Assembly (NCBI RefSeq): GCF_027922165.1
Contig: NZ_BSFD01000011.1
Span: forward strand, 413,936-477,935
Length of the DNA stretch: 64,000 nucleotides
Reading direction: 5' to 3'
From: Brevundimonas intermedia
GTDB taxonomy: Bacteria > Pseudomonadota > Alphaproteobacteria > Caulobacterales > Caulobacteraceae
Below the pieces are notes generated by a model. That model saw nothing but the letters and a program-made list of their open reading frames with translations. It was not told the DNA's origin and searched no databases. A program made the position numbers and the translations under genes. Below, in pieces: positions 18,511 to 26,167 of the stretch (the first letter of the stretch is position 1; the number at the start of each line of letters is the position of its first letter).

Positions 18511-20064
18511 TCATGCTGCAGCCGACCCCGTCGGCGGCCCGAACCGGGCGACGGCGCTTTTCATTTTCGCGTCGATATCGCGGCACGCGATCTGGGCCAC
18601 ATAGCCGTCGGGGCGGATCAGAAACAGGGTGTCGCCGGTGACGCCGTAGGCTTTGAAGAACGTCCGTCCGGGATCGGCGAGGTGCATGTCGAAGCCCGCG
18701 CCGACCCGCGTGTCGATCGCGATCCGTTTCAGCCCGGCGCCCCTGGACGGCCAGTCCAGACGCACGAGCGCCGAGACCGCAGACGGCCCCCAGGCGATGG
18801 CGGTGAACTGCGGCCCGACGAACTGATCAAACAATCGGATCTTGCCGTCGGGGCCGACCAGTTCTGCGTCGGGCGCGCGGTCGCCGACCTGTAGGGTCCG
18901 CGTCTGATCTGCGCCCGGAGCCGGGGGCTGGGCCTCACGATAGGTGACGGCCAACTGGCTTTCGTCCTTGCCGCGTTTGATCGAGGCGGGATCGGATTTG
19001 GCGATGCCGTCGAATTTTCGGGTCGCCAGCGCAAGAACCGCCGCCGCGATCGGACGCCGCTCCGCCTCGTAGCTGTCGATAAGCTGAGGATCAGCCCCAG
19101 CCAGAACCTGACCGAGCTTCCAGCCGAGATTGTAGGCGTCCTGAACGCCGGTATTGAGCCCTTGAGCGCCTGCGGGCGGGTGGACGTGGGCGGCGTCGCC
19201 CGCCAGAAACACGCGTCCTTTCCCGTAACGCTCCGCGAGGCGGATATTGGGCCGGAAGACCGACTTCCACTGAATATCGTGCAGTTTGACGCGACGGTCT
19301 TTGATCCGTTTCTGAATGCGCCGGTTGACCGCCTCCAGCTCGAGTTCCGGCGTCTCGCCCTCCGGCAGACGGATCATCCACTGAAAGAGCTCGCTGTTCG
19401 GCAAGGGGCAGGCGCCGATGAATTTTCCGCCGCCGCCCGGCCAGACATGCCAGCGATTATGCGACAGACCTGTCGTCGTCGCGTCAACGATGATCATCCG
19501 GTCTTCCTCGTGCGTGGACCCGGCAAACGCGATCCCAAGACCGATCCGCACGCTGCTGCCTCCGCCGTCGGCGCCGACCAGATAGCGTGCGCGCACCGTT
19601 TCCAGAACGCCCTCCCGCGACAAGGTCGCGGTCACACCGGTCTCGTCCTGCTCAAGTCGCTCAAGCGCCGTCAAATACTCCACCCGACCCCCGAGGCTTT
19701 CGAGCCGATCATGGAGGGCCTTGTCCGTCCGAAACTGCGGGATCAGCAGGATATTGGGAAACGGCACGTCAGCAGTGGGCGCCGAGTGCGCCATCATGCG
19801 CCACGGGATCGTTAACGGCCCGAGATGCAGACCAAGCAGGGGATAGGGCCCGCCGCCGTTCTGGACGTCCTCGAGCGCGCCGAGATCCTGCAACACCTCT
19901 TGAGTGCGCGCCTGAACCCCCTTGGCGCGGGATCCTTCAAAGCTCCCGGCGGCCTTGTCGACGATACGAACCGTCAGTCCGCGGCGCTTCAGATCAATCG
20001 CGAGAGTGGAGCCCGTAGGACCGCCGCCGATGATGAGCACGTCGATGATAGAGCTCACAGCCAT
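18511..20064 (-). CDS. FAD-dependent aromatic-type monooxygenase (PheA/TfdB family)
   Basis: About 517 residues. N-terminal FAD motif VLIIGGGPTGSTLAIDLKRRG, middle GADGGGSSVR, and the second FAD motif FLAGDAAHVHPPAGAQGLNTGVQDAYNLGWKL place it with class A flavin monooxygenases that hydroxylate phenols, polyketides or antibiotics. A C-terminal thioredoxin-like domain (GDRAPDAELVGPDGKIRLFDQF) is also typical. The ATG at 20064 has a GAGAGG ribosome site; an ATG at 20097 adds eleven residues. It diverges from a TetR gene 100 bases away, which suggests substrate-induced control. Role in drug inactivation or aromatic breakdown cannot be decided. Confidence 0.9.
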   Translation of the reverse strand: MAVSSIIDVLIIGGGPTGSTLAIDLKRRGLTVRIVDKAAGSFEGSRAKGVQARTQEVLQDLGALEDVQNGGGPYPLLGLHLGPLTIPWRMMAHSAPTADVPFPNILLIPQFRTDKALHDRLESLGGRVEYLTALERLEQDETGVTATLSREGVLETVRARYLVGADGGGSSVRIGLGIAFAGSTHEEDRMIIVDATTTGLSHNRWHVWPGGGGKFIGACPLPNSELFQWMIRLPEGETPELELEAVNRRIQKRIKDRRVKLHDIQWKSVFRPNIRLAERYGKGRVFLAGDAAHVHPPAGAQGLNTGVQDAYNLGWKLGQVLAGADPQLIDSYEAERRPIAAAVLALATRKFDGIAKSDPASIKRGKDESQLAVTYREAQPPAPGADQTRTLQVGDRAPDAELVGPDGKIRLFDQFVGPQFTAIAWGPSAVSALVRLDWPSRGAGLKRIAIDTRVGAGFDMHLADPGRTFFKAYGVTGDTLFLIRPDGYVAQIACRDIDAKMKSAVARFGPPTGSAAA

Positions 20065-20164
20065 GGCATTGCCTCTCAAAAAATGCTTCCTCCCCATTTA
20101 CGGCAACAGCGTATCCGAAATCAAGCCTATCGACACGAGCGGGCGGTTCGGCTGAGAAAAGCGA

Positions 20165-20884
20165 ATGAAAGTCAGAGCATCCAACCCGAGCCACCATGGG
20201 GAACCATCGACCCAGGAAGCCTCCGGGCGGGACAGACGGCGTTCGCCAGGCCGTCCCCGCCTGCCCCTTACGCGTATCGTCGCCACGGCCATGGAGATCG
20301 TGAACCGCGACGGACCGGACGCCCTGTCGATGCGCGCCCTGGCCGATGCGCTCGAATCCGGCACAGCCACCCTTTATCGTCACGTATCGGGCCGCCCTGC
20401 TCTGGAGGCCCTGTTGGTGGACGCGGTCTTTGCTCAGCTCGATCTGGCGGACGACGGCGACGAGTGGCGCAGCCGGACGGCGGGGCTGGCGCGGGGCATG
20501 TACGAGGCCCTGAGGCGACATCCGGGCGTGGCCCCGCTCATGCTGCGGAGCACGCCGAACGGTCCTAACGCCATGAAACACCGAGAACGCTGCATCGCCC
20601 TGTTGCAGGCCGAGGGCTTCGCCGCCGGGGAGGCTGCGGTCATCTACGCCACCCTGGCGCACTATGTTTTAGGGTCGACGCTGCAGCTGATCCGACACGA
20701 CGATCGGTCCGCCCAGGCCTTCGAGGCTGTCGACCCCGCGGCCTACCCCGCCACAAGGGCCGCAGCCGCGACCGGCCGCCTGCCCGTCGCCCCCGAAGAT
20801 GAGTTCAGCTATGGCCTCGAGCTGATGCTGGACGGCTTGGAGGGACGCAGACCAACGGCCCCAAGCGCCGTTACGGCTCCATAG
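20165..20884 (+). CDS. TetR-family transcriptional regulator
   Basis: 239 residues. After a basic, disordered start, the HTH is ATAMEIVNRDGPDALSMRALADALESGTATLYRHVSGRPAL, the standard TetR recognition segment, followed by an all-helical ligand/dimer domain like the TetR C-terminal class. It is divergent from the FAD monooxygenase, sharing a 100-base intergenic region, and by convention is likely to repress it. I looked for a clear palindromic operator in 20065-20164 and could not identify one by eye. Confidence 0.9.
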   Translation: MKVRASNPSHHGEPSTQEASGRDRRRSPGRPRLPLTRIVATAMEIVNRDGPDALSMRALADALESGTATLYRHVSGRPALEALLVDAVFAQLDLADDGDEWRSRTAGLARGMYEALRRHPGVAPLMLRSTPNGPNAMKHRERCIALLQAEGFAAGEAAVIYATLAHYVLGSTLQLIRHDDRSAQAFEAVDPAAYPATRAAAATGRLPVAPEDEFSYGLELMLDGLEGRRPTAPSAVTAP

Positions 20885-21077
20885 AGGTCGCTTGGCGCTA
20901 TGATGCGATGATCGGCGGCGCTTAGGTCCAGCCAGTCCATCAAACGTCCATTTAAAAGTCTGCGGGTCAAGTCGCGGGCGTGACTGGCGCACCGTCGGCG
21001 ACGGGGAAGCCATGTCTGCTGAGCGCCCCCTCCGCCCAGGCGGTGGAACTGGTGCGCCGTGCGTCAGAGCCACGGCT

Positions 21078-22709
21078 TCAGCCCATATAATGCGCCTCCA
21101 GAAGATCAAGCTCCCGTCCCAGCTTGCGGCCTATCCCGCTGCCGATCTGGCGGCTGCGGGCGAGCTCGACCAGCTTTGTCCGCTCGGCCCGCACGCCGAT
21201 CAGTCTAAACTCGGTCATGAGCACGTCCTGAGCCTGAATGGTGAGCCCGTCTGAACCGGTCAGGCCTTCGATGCGCTCTCGATAGAGCGCCATCACACGT
21301 TCGCCCGCCGCTATGGAGACGCCGGGGGCGCCCGGGTCATCGATCAAGGCCTGCTGGCGCTGACTGATCGCCCGGATCGCAGCCTCGGCGATCGCGAGTC
21401 GAGCGGCGTTTTCCAGCGCCAGGTCCGAGGGTTCGGGCGGCATGGTCAGTCCCTCGAGCAGGAGCGGAAGAACGAACGTGGCTAAAACCAGCGAGACGAT
21501 GATCACGCCTGCAGCGAGACAGATGGCCAGGTCACGCGCTGGAAAGGGTGTTCCATCGATCAGGGTCAGCGGCAGGGTAAGAACGCCTGCGAGCGTGACG
21601 ACGCCTCGCACGCCTGCGAAGGAGGTGGCGGCGACGACGCGCAGGCGGGCTCGGCGGGCAAGGCCCGAGCCCGCGCGCCCCCTTAGGATCGTCAGGTGCA
21701 GCGACGCCCAGACCCAGACGAAGCGCAGAAGGCCCAAGCCGCCCACGATGGCCAGCACATAGACCGCCAGCCACCAGACCGAACTATGTCCGGTCTGCGC
21801 GACGGTTTGCGGCGCGTCGCTGAGGATCGCCGGCAGTTGCTCGCCCAGGAGGACGAAGATGACGCCGTTGAGCGCGAACTGGATTGTGTCCCATACCGAA
21901 TTGCGCTGCATCCGCGTTTCAGCCAGGCCCCCGCGGGACAGTTCTGCAAAAGTCATGGCGACGCCCGCGCTGACCGCCGCGAGTATGCCCGATGCGTGGA
22001 TGTGTTCGGCCAGCAGATAGGCGCCGAACGGGATCAACAGACTGACAAGAATCTGCGCACCCGCATCTTCGCCCCAGCGACGGGATATCCACGCCTTGGC
22101 GCGCGTCGCGGCCAAGGTGACGACCACGCCCGTCGCCAGCCCCGCCCCCGCGACCCACAAGAAGTTGAGAGCGGCCGCCCCTGCGGAAAATCCGCCGGTA
22201 AGCGCGGCTGCAATGGCGAAGCGCAGGCACACGAGGCCGGATGCATCATTGAGCAGAGATTCGCCCTCCAGGATGTGCATCATACGCTTCGGGATCGGAA
22301 CACGCGCCGCGATCGCCGACACCGCGATCGGGTCGGTCGGCGACACCACCGCCGCCAAGGCGAAGGCGACCGGCAACGGCATGGCGGGTATCATCCAATG
22401 AATGAAATAGCCCATGCCGATCACGGTCAGCAGCACCAGGCCGAGGGCCAGCTCCACGACCGTGGACAGATCCTGCCGCAACTCGTCCTTGGGAATACGC
22501 CAGCCGTCGAGGAACAGCAGAGGCGGAAGAAACAAGAGCAGAAAGAGCTCAGGATCCAGAACGACACGATACGACGTAGACAGGCCGATGACAGCGCCCA
22601 GCGCGATCTGCACCAGAGGCGCAGGGATCGACACGGGAAGCATTCTCGTCACCACGCCGCTGACGACCACCGCAAGCAGCAGGAAAAGGGTGATCGATAC
22701 GGCTTCCAA
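21078..22709 (-). CDS. CPA1-family Na+/H+ antiporter (NhaP/YjcE type)
   Basis: 543 residues with about 12 hydrophobic helices. Signature segments: LLFLPPLLFLDGWRIP, VVSPTDPIAVSAIAARVPIP, LEGESLLNDASGLVCLRFA (the ND ion-binding pair) and GVRGVVTLAGVLTLPL (arginine helix). A cytoplasmic tail of about 120 residues follows the last helix (EGLTMPPEPSDLALENAARLA...). It exchanges Na+ or K+ for protons across the inner membrane for pH and salt tolerance. No partner genes. The tail length is usual for bacterial NhaP-like members. Confidence 0.93.
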   Translation of the reverse strand: MEAVSITLFLLLAVVVSGVVTRMLPVSIPAPLVQIALGAVIGLSTSYRVVLDPELFLLLFLPPLLFLDGWRIPKDELRQDLSTVVELALGLVLLTVIGMGYFIHWMIPAMPLPVAFALAAVVSPTDPIAVSAIAARVPIPKRMMHILEGESLLNDASGLVCLRFAIAAALTGGFSAGAAALNFLWVAGAGLATGVVVTLAATRAKAWISRRWGEDAGAQILVSLLIPFGAYLLAEHIHASGILAAVSAGVAMTFAELSRGGLAETRMQRNSVWDTIQFALNGVIFVLLGEQLPAILSDAPQTVAQTGHSSVWWLAVYVLAIVGGLGLLRFVWVWASLHLTILRGRAGSGLARRARLRVVAATSFAGVRGVVTLAGVLTLPLTLIDGTPFPARDLAICLAAGVIIVSLVLATFVLPLLLEGLTMPPEPSDLALENAARLAIAEAAIRAISQRQQALIDDPGAPGVSIAAGERVMALYRERIEGLTGSDGLTIQAQDVLMTEFRLIGVRAERTKLVELARSRQIGSGIGRKLGRELDLLEAHYMG

Positions 22710-23175
22710 ATCGAAATCTCGGATTGTCCAGAGGGTCGGGTGACAGGCCTAGCTAAAGATCAATGCCGATAAGACACAAGCCTGATCGCGACGAGGCAAA
22801 GGCGAGCCCCGTTGAGCTGTCTCACTGTCGACTGGCCGTTTCGCCCTTTCAACAGATCCTGCCCGCCCAGGCTCGGGCGGGCCGCGTCCGGCGTCTTCGC
22901 CCCCAAAGCGGCGGCCCCGTTCAGCGAAACGCCATCGACGCCGATAAGCCGCATCCGCGATCCTGCGATGAAAACTCTGGTGATCGAGATGACGGATCGG
23001 ATCTTCGCCTATCCTCTCACCCCGAAGCCATGGCGGGCATCCGCACGGCGACCCGGACCTGGGGTCTTCCGACACTGGACCCCAATCTGATGAAACGGGT
23101 TGAGCCGCTGCACGCAGAAAAGGCGCTCGCCGTACCGGCCGAACGCTATGGCAAGGGCGGCGGCGAGGACGAAGA
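22710..23175. other. Border region of the decayed mobile element; only fragments
   Basis: No complete gene is convincing. A plus-strand frame ends at 23179 with the tail AVPAERYGKGGGEDED, and its stop overlaps the stop of the minus-strand AlpA gene in a shared CTAG. It may be the last 50-60 codons of a lost gene, starting near 23028 in that frame. A minus-strand frame at 22760-22954 begins MRLIGVDGVSLNGAAALG. Neither shows a domain I recognise. One boundary of the mobile-element remnant probably lies here. Confidence 0.4.
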
Positions 23176-23775
23176 CTAGAAGCCGAAGTCCGTCTGGGCC
23201 GGATCCGGGCCACGCGAACGCCGTCGCGGGATGCGCGCCGAAGCGGCGGGCGGCGGACGCGCCGGCGGCGAAACGGCCGGCGCGCTAGGCGGCGCTGGCG
23301 GCGGCGTTCGCGACGGAGCGCTTTCCCGGATGGTCCGCGGCATGCCCGGCAAACGCGGCGCGCTCGGCGGGTTGAACCGCCGCTCGCCGCCGCTCGCTCG
23401 ACCTGTCATCGGTTCGGCGCATCGTCTCGCCCGCTTCCAGGCGTTCAGTTCGCTCTCCCACCAGCCGACCCGGCCCGGAGAGACGGGTATCGGCCAGGGA
23501 AACAGCCCGGCCCTCTGCATGCGCCACGCCGTCGTTCGGCTGACGCCGACCAGTTTTCGAACCTCCGGCCAGAGCAGAAGCCGGTCATCCGGGCCGCCGG
23601 GCTCGACGCCATCGCCGCTCGACCGGATCGGGGTCATCCGCCCTCTTGGAGGCGGAACCGGCGTCGACTCCGCGCGATCCAGGATCACCCCCGTCACGAG
23701 ACGCCCCCTCGCCGCCTCCGGATAGCCGGAGAAGAGGTCGGGGACGTCGGATCGGGTCGGCCGGCGCTCAGCCAC
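23176..23775 (-). CDS. AlpA/excisionase-like DNA-binding protein of a conjugative-element remnant
   Basis: About 199 residues from a GTG at 23775. The core DDRLLLWPEVRKLVGVSRTTAWRMQRAGLFPWPIPV...GWWESELNAWKRAR is a winged-helix MerR/AlpA fold as in phage and ICE excision regulators. The C-terminal third is proline/arginine-rich (PPPAPPSAPAVSPPARPPP) with no fold. Eleven bases upstream ends another small HTH gene, so both belong to one minus-strand transcript. It may once have controlled excision or transfer of the element whose trbI/traF pieces lie upstream. Start is uncertain. Confidence 0.7.
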   Translation of the reverse strand: MAERRPTRSDVPDLFSGYPEAARGRLVTGVILDRAESTPVPPPRGRMTPIRSSGDGVEPGGPDDRLLLWPEVRKLVGVSRTTAWRMQRAGLFPWPIPVSPGRVGWWESELNAWKRARRCAEPMTGRASGGERRFNPPSAPRLPGMPRTIRESAPSRTPPPAPPSAPAVSPPARPPPAASARIPRRRSRGPDPAQTDFGF

Positions 23776-23785
23776 GGCGCCGGCT

Positions 23786-24037
23786 CTAGGCCGCAGCCGG
23801 GGCGCCGGTGCGCAGACCCGATATCTGCGCCGCCGCCCAGGCTTCGAGCAGATTGCGGGGATAGTACGGTTTCGACCGGATGTGGCGACACGGAGGTCCA
23901 TCCGACCGGGTCGACCAGAGCCGCGCCAGCGTGGCCGGCTTGAGACGGATGCCGCGCTGCGCCAGGAAGGCGGAGGCCTCGGCGCGCGTCAGGAGCGCGC
24001 CTTCGTCGACCGCCGAAAACGGGGGTTCCGTCACCAT
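23786..24037 (-). CDS. Small helix-turn-helix protein of the conjugative-element remnant
   Basis: 83 residues with a strong GGGAGG ribosome site before ATG 24037. LLTRAEASAFLAQRGIRLKPATLARLWSTRSDGPPCRHIRSKPYYPRNLLEAW is the familiar HTH-17/AlpA layout: a short recognition helix followed by the wing with the R-S-K-x-Y-Y segment. Such genes commonly sit behind the lytic transglycosylase gene in alphaproteobacterial ICEs. The start overlaps the transglycosylase stop by seven bases. Appears intact. Confidence 0.78.
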   Translation of the reverse strand: MVTEPPFSAVDEGALLTRAEASAFLAQRGIRLKPATLARLWSTRSDGPPCRHIRSKPYYPRNLLEAWAAAQISGLRTGAPAAA

Positions 24038-24405
24038 TCGGAGCCTCCCTGAGGCCGGCATTGTCGGACGGTGAGCACCCGGCGTCCCGCCGCCAGGGCG
24101 AGGTAGCAGTCCAGAACGCTCGCGACATACTGGCGGGTCTCGGCGATGTCGGGAATCCGTCCGAGCCGCGCGACCCGGGCGGGTCCGGCGTTGTAGGCGG
24201 CCAGAGCCAGCCGCACGTCGCCGAACCGGACGAGTTGCTGCGCCAGATAGGCCGCGCCGCCGCGCAGGTTCTCCTCCGGCGCCAAACGATCCCGAACCTG
24301 AAGATCGGCTGCCGTGCCCGGCATCAGCTGGGTCAGGCCGCAGGCGCCGGCGATCGAGCAGGCCTCGGGTCGATAGGCGCTTTCGACAATGACGACGGCG
24401 TGAAG
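24031..24405 (-). pseudogene. Lytic transglycosylase, N-terminally deleted
   Basis: About 124 codons of a conjugation-type lytic transglycosylase that cuts peptidoglycan for the mating channel. The catalytic glutamate segment VIVESAYRPEACSIAGACGLTQLMPGTA, the ENLRGGAAYLAQQL segment and AYNAGPARVARLGRIPDI are intact, but the signal peptide and N-terminal part are gone. Homology begins around 24400, exactly where the traF homology stops in another frame, so a deletion joined the two. No start codon of its own; upstream the frame runs antisense-like through traF. Confidence 0.8.
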
Positions 24406-24716
24406 ACCCGTCCCCCGTCCCGACAGACGCGATCCCCTCCGCGAGCGGCGACCCGCTTGATGAGCAGGACGGTCGCAGGCATGCCCAGATCGCCGAGATA
24501 GGCGCGCGCCACATCCGGTTGCGGCACGGCGACGACCGCGCCCGGCGACGCTCGCCCCGCGAACTCCCGGACATACAGACCGCGCGGCAGGCTCGGACTT
24601 TCGTTGATCAAGGCCAGGGTCGGCGCCCGATCCGCGCCGAGCCCCAGGCCGGCGATCAGGCCGATCCAGGCCGACGGCGCCGCCCAACGCCTCAGGAAGA
24701 CGGGATGCGCGCTCAT
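24333..24716 (-). pseudogene. traF: TraF-type S26 signal peptidase, C-terminally truncated
   Basis: Starts normally (ATG overlapping the trbI stop in ATGA). The N-terminal membrane helix, the SPSLPRGLYVRE segment with the nucleophilic serine, and VLLIKRVAARGGDRVC with the lysine general base are all present. After GGRVFT the family homology ends and about 22 unrelated codons follow, read out of frame through the transglycosylase. The C-terminal third of the peptidase, including the GDNxxxSxDSR-like part, is missing. TraF normally matures conjugative pilin, so the system is dead. Confidence 0.8.
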
Positions 24717-25187
24717 GGCTGATAGGGCTCCAGAACGAGGTCGCGGGTGATCATGACCCGCACCGGGGCCCCGGCGTCCAGTCGGATGCTGGGGCGGACG
24801 TTCAGCTCGCGGTCCACAAGCCGGCCGCCGACCTGCGCGCCCTCGATCGCGGCGGCGTCTCCGGCGTCGCCCAGCAGGCCGCCGCCGCGCTCGCTGTCCC
24901 GCGCCGCTTGTCCCAGGGCGGTGACCGCCCCGCCGAACAGGGTTCCCAGCGCCAGGGGCAACAGTCTGCGCTCGACCCGTCCACGGACCCCGACGGCGCC
25001 CTGGGCGTCGACGCCCGCCTCTGCGTCCAGCAACAGGCTCTTGCCGTTGGGCAGGATGATCCGTTCCCAGGCGATGAAGGCCCGACGGTCGCCGTATCGG
25101 CTCTCGCCTTCAGCCGCGCCGATCAGACGCGCGCCCTGGGGCAGGAGAAGATGTCGTCCCGAGATCGTGTCGAAGACGTTCCGGCTG
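24713..25187 (-). pseudogene. trbI: TrbI (VirB10-like) C-terminal fragment
   Basis: About 157 codons of the TrbI outer-membrane-spanning channel protein of type IV conjugation machines. Seen: NVFDTISGRHLLLPQGARLIG, YGDRRAFIAWERIILPNGKSL, a GTLFGGAVTALGQAARDSE-like helix and the end PVRVMITRDLVLEPY. All are late segments of VirB10/TrbI. Upstream of about 25187 the frame loses homology and the DNA is instead coding in sense on the plus strand, so the 5' two thirds were lost in a rearrangement. It directly precedes traF with an ATGA overlap. Confidence 0.82.
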
Positions 25188-25469
25188 TTGAAAGAACACC
25201 CCGATGCCTTCGCCGACGCCGCAGCCTACGAGAAGACGGCCGCGGCCAACGGCTCGCCGTTCACCTGGAGCCAAGGGGAAAGCTTGGAGGAGCTGTCGCG
25301 GGAAGACCGCATGGCGCAAATCCAGTCTGACTTCCAACGGAGGCAAGAACGGGCGCGGGCCGCACGCAAGCGCAATCCGCTGTCGGCGCAGACCGGGCAA
25401 GAATCTGATGTCGATTCCCTGTATGGGATCGACGAGGCGTCGGCGGGCTGCGTGATCTGCCATAAGTAA
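25182..25469 (+). pseudogene. C-terminal fragment of an unidentified gene, fused to the trbI break point
   Basis: About 95 codons open on the plus strand: RLLKEHPDAFADAAAYEKTA, then WSQGESLEELSREDRMAQI and a charged stretch, ending DEASAGCVICHK with a CxxC pair. The composition is clearly that of a real protein, and the pattern reminds me of the tail of PAPS-reductase-like proteins found in phages and ICEs, but I would not name it firmly. It has no start codon of its own, and its 5' side is the trbI fragment on the other strand. Confidence 0.5.
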
Positions 25470-26167
25470 TGGTCGGTTCTGCACAATGCTCGGTCCGAAA
25501 GCCGACGTTCCGAATGCCGCCTGAGAGTCAAAACTGGTCATCCCTCCCCCGTCATTTGCGGGGCTTGGGTTCGCTTCCCCAATAAAGCGTCGAGACGCTC
25601 ATCAGAAACGCGCCAGGAAAAGACATTCAGTTGCGGCTGAAAAGCCGACATCCTCGTCAAAATCACTACGCTGAGGCGTTGCAGCTTGCCGACAGGAAAG
25701 GATTGCAAGCCGGAGCGCTACTGTGAATGCCCGATTTGCTTGGGGCTTCTGTCGTGGCAGGCTTCACGGTGCCGGGCTAACGTGACGGCTTCTCGTTGGC
25801 CGCGATCTGGTGATTGGCCGCCAGGGTCAGGATCGGTCCGCTCAGGGCCTTGACCAATTCGTCGTTCAAATAGGACACCGGCAACAGACTGAGGCGATCC
25901 GAAATCTCGCGGATGACCGGCCTGAACAGGCCGCTGACCAACGTCTCATGAATATTCACGAGCACAATAGATTTCCAGTGGGTCTATTTCAATCGGCAAA
26001 ATGACATCTACACCCCTGAGATGAGTTACTTTCGGGCCAGTGCAGCGCGCCCCTGCCACCGTCCGGCCTAACGGCGCCCCCACGGGCAGAATGTATATCA
26101 CTGCTATCCCAATTTGAAACGCCTACGTTTTAAGTTTTCAGTAACCACTCATTGCGGGGGCGCGCCT
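25470..26167. other. Long intergenic region after the mobile-element remnant
   Basis: Nearly 700 bases. A minus-strand frame from a GTG at 25965 to 25777 encodes 62 residues (ending ILTLAANHQIAANEKPSR) that look protein-like but match no family I know. Bases 25552-25592 contain GGGGCTTGGGTTCGCTTCCCC, a short stem that I do not think is a tRNA. The last 100 bases should hold the promoter of the exported protein gene. The second edge of the element remnant probably lies here, but no flanking repeats are obvious. Confidence 0.4.

Noticed and set aside
20065..20164. TetR operator between the divergent genes
   Set aside because: Only short imperfect symmetries are visible; none is good enough to call.
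25552..25592. Possible tRNA-like or attachment-site stem (GGGTTCGC word)
   Set aside because: No acceptor, D or anticodon arms can be drawn around it.
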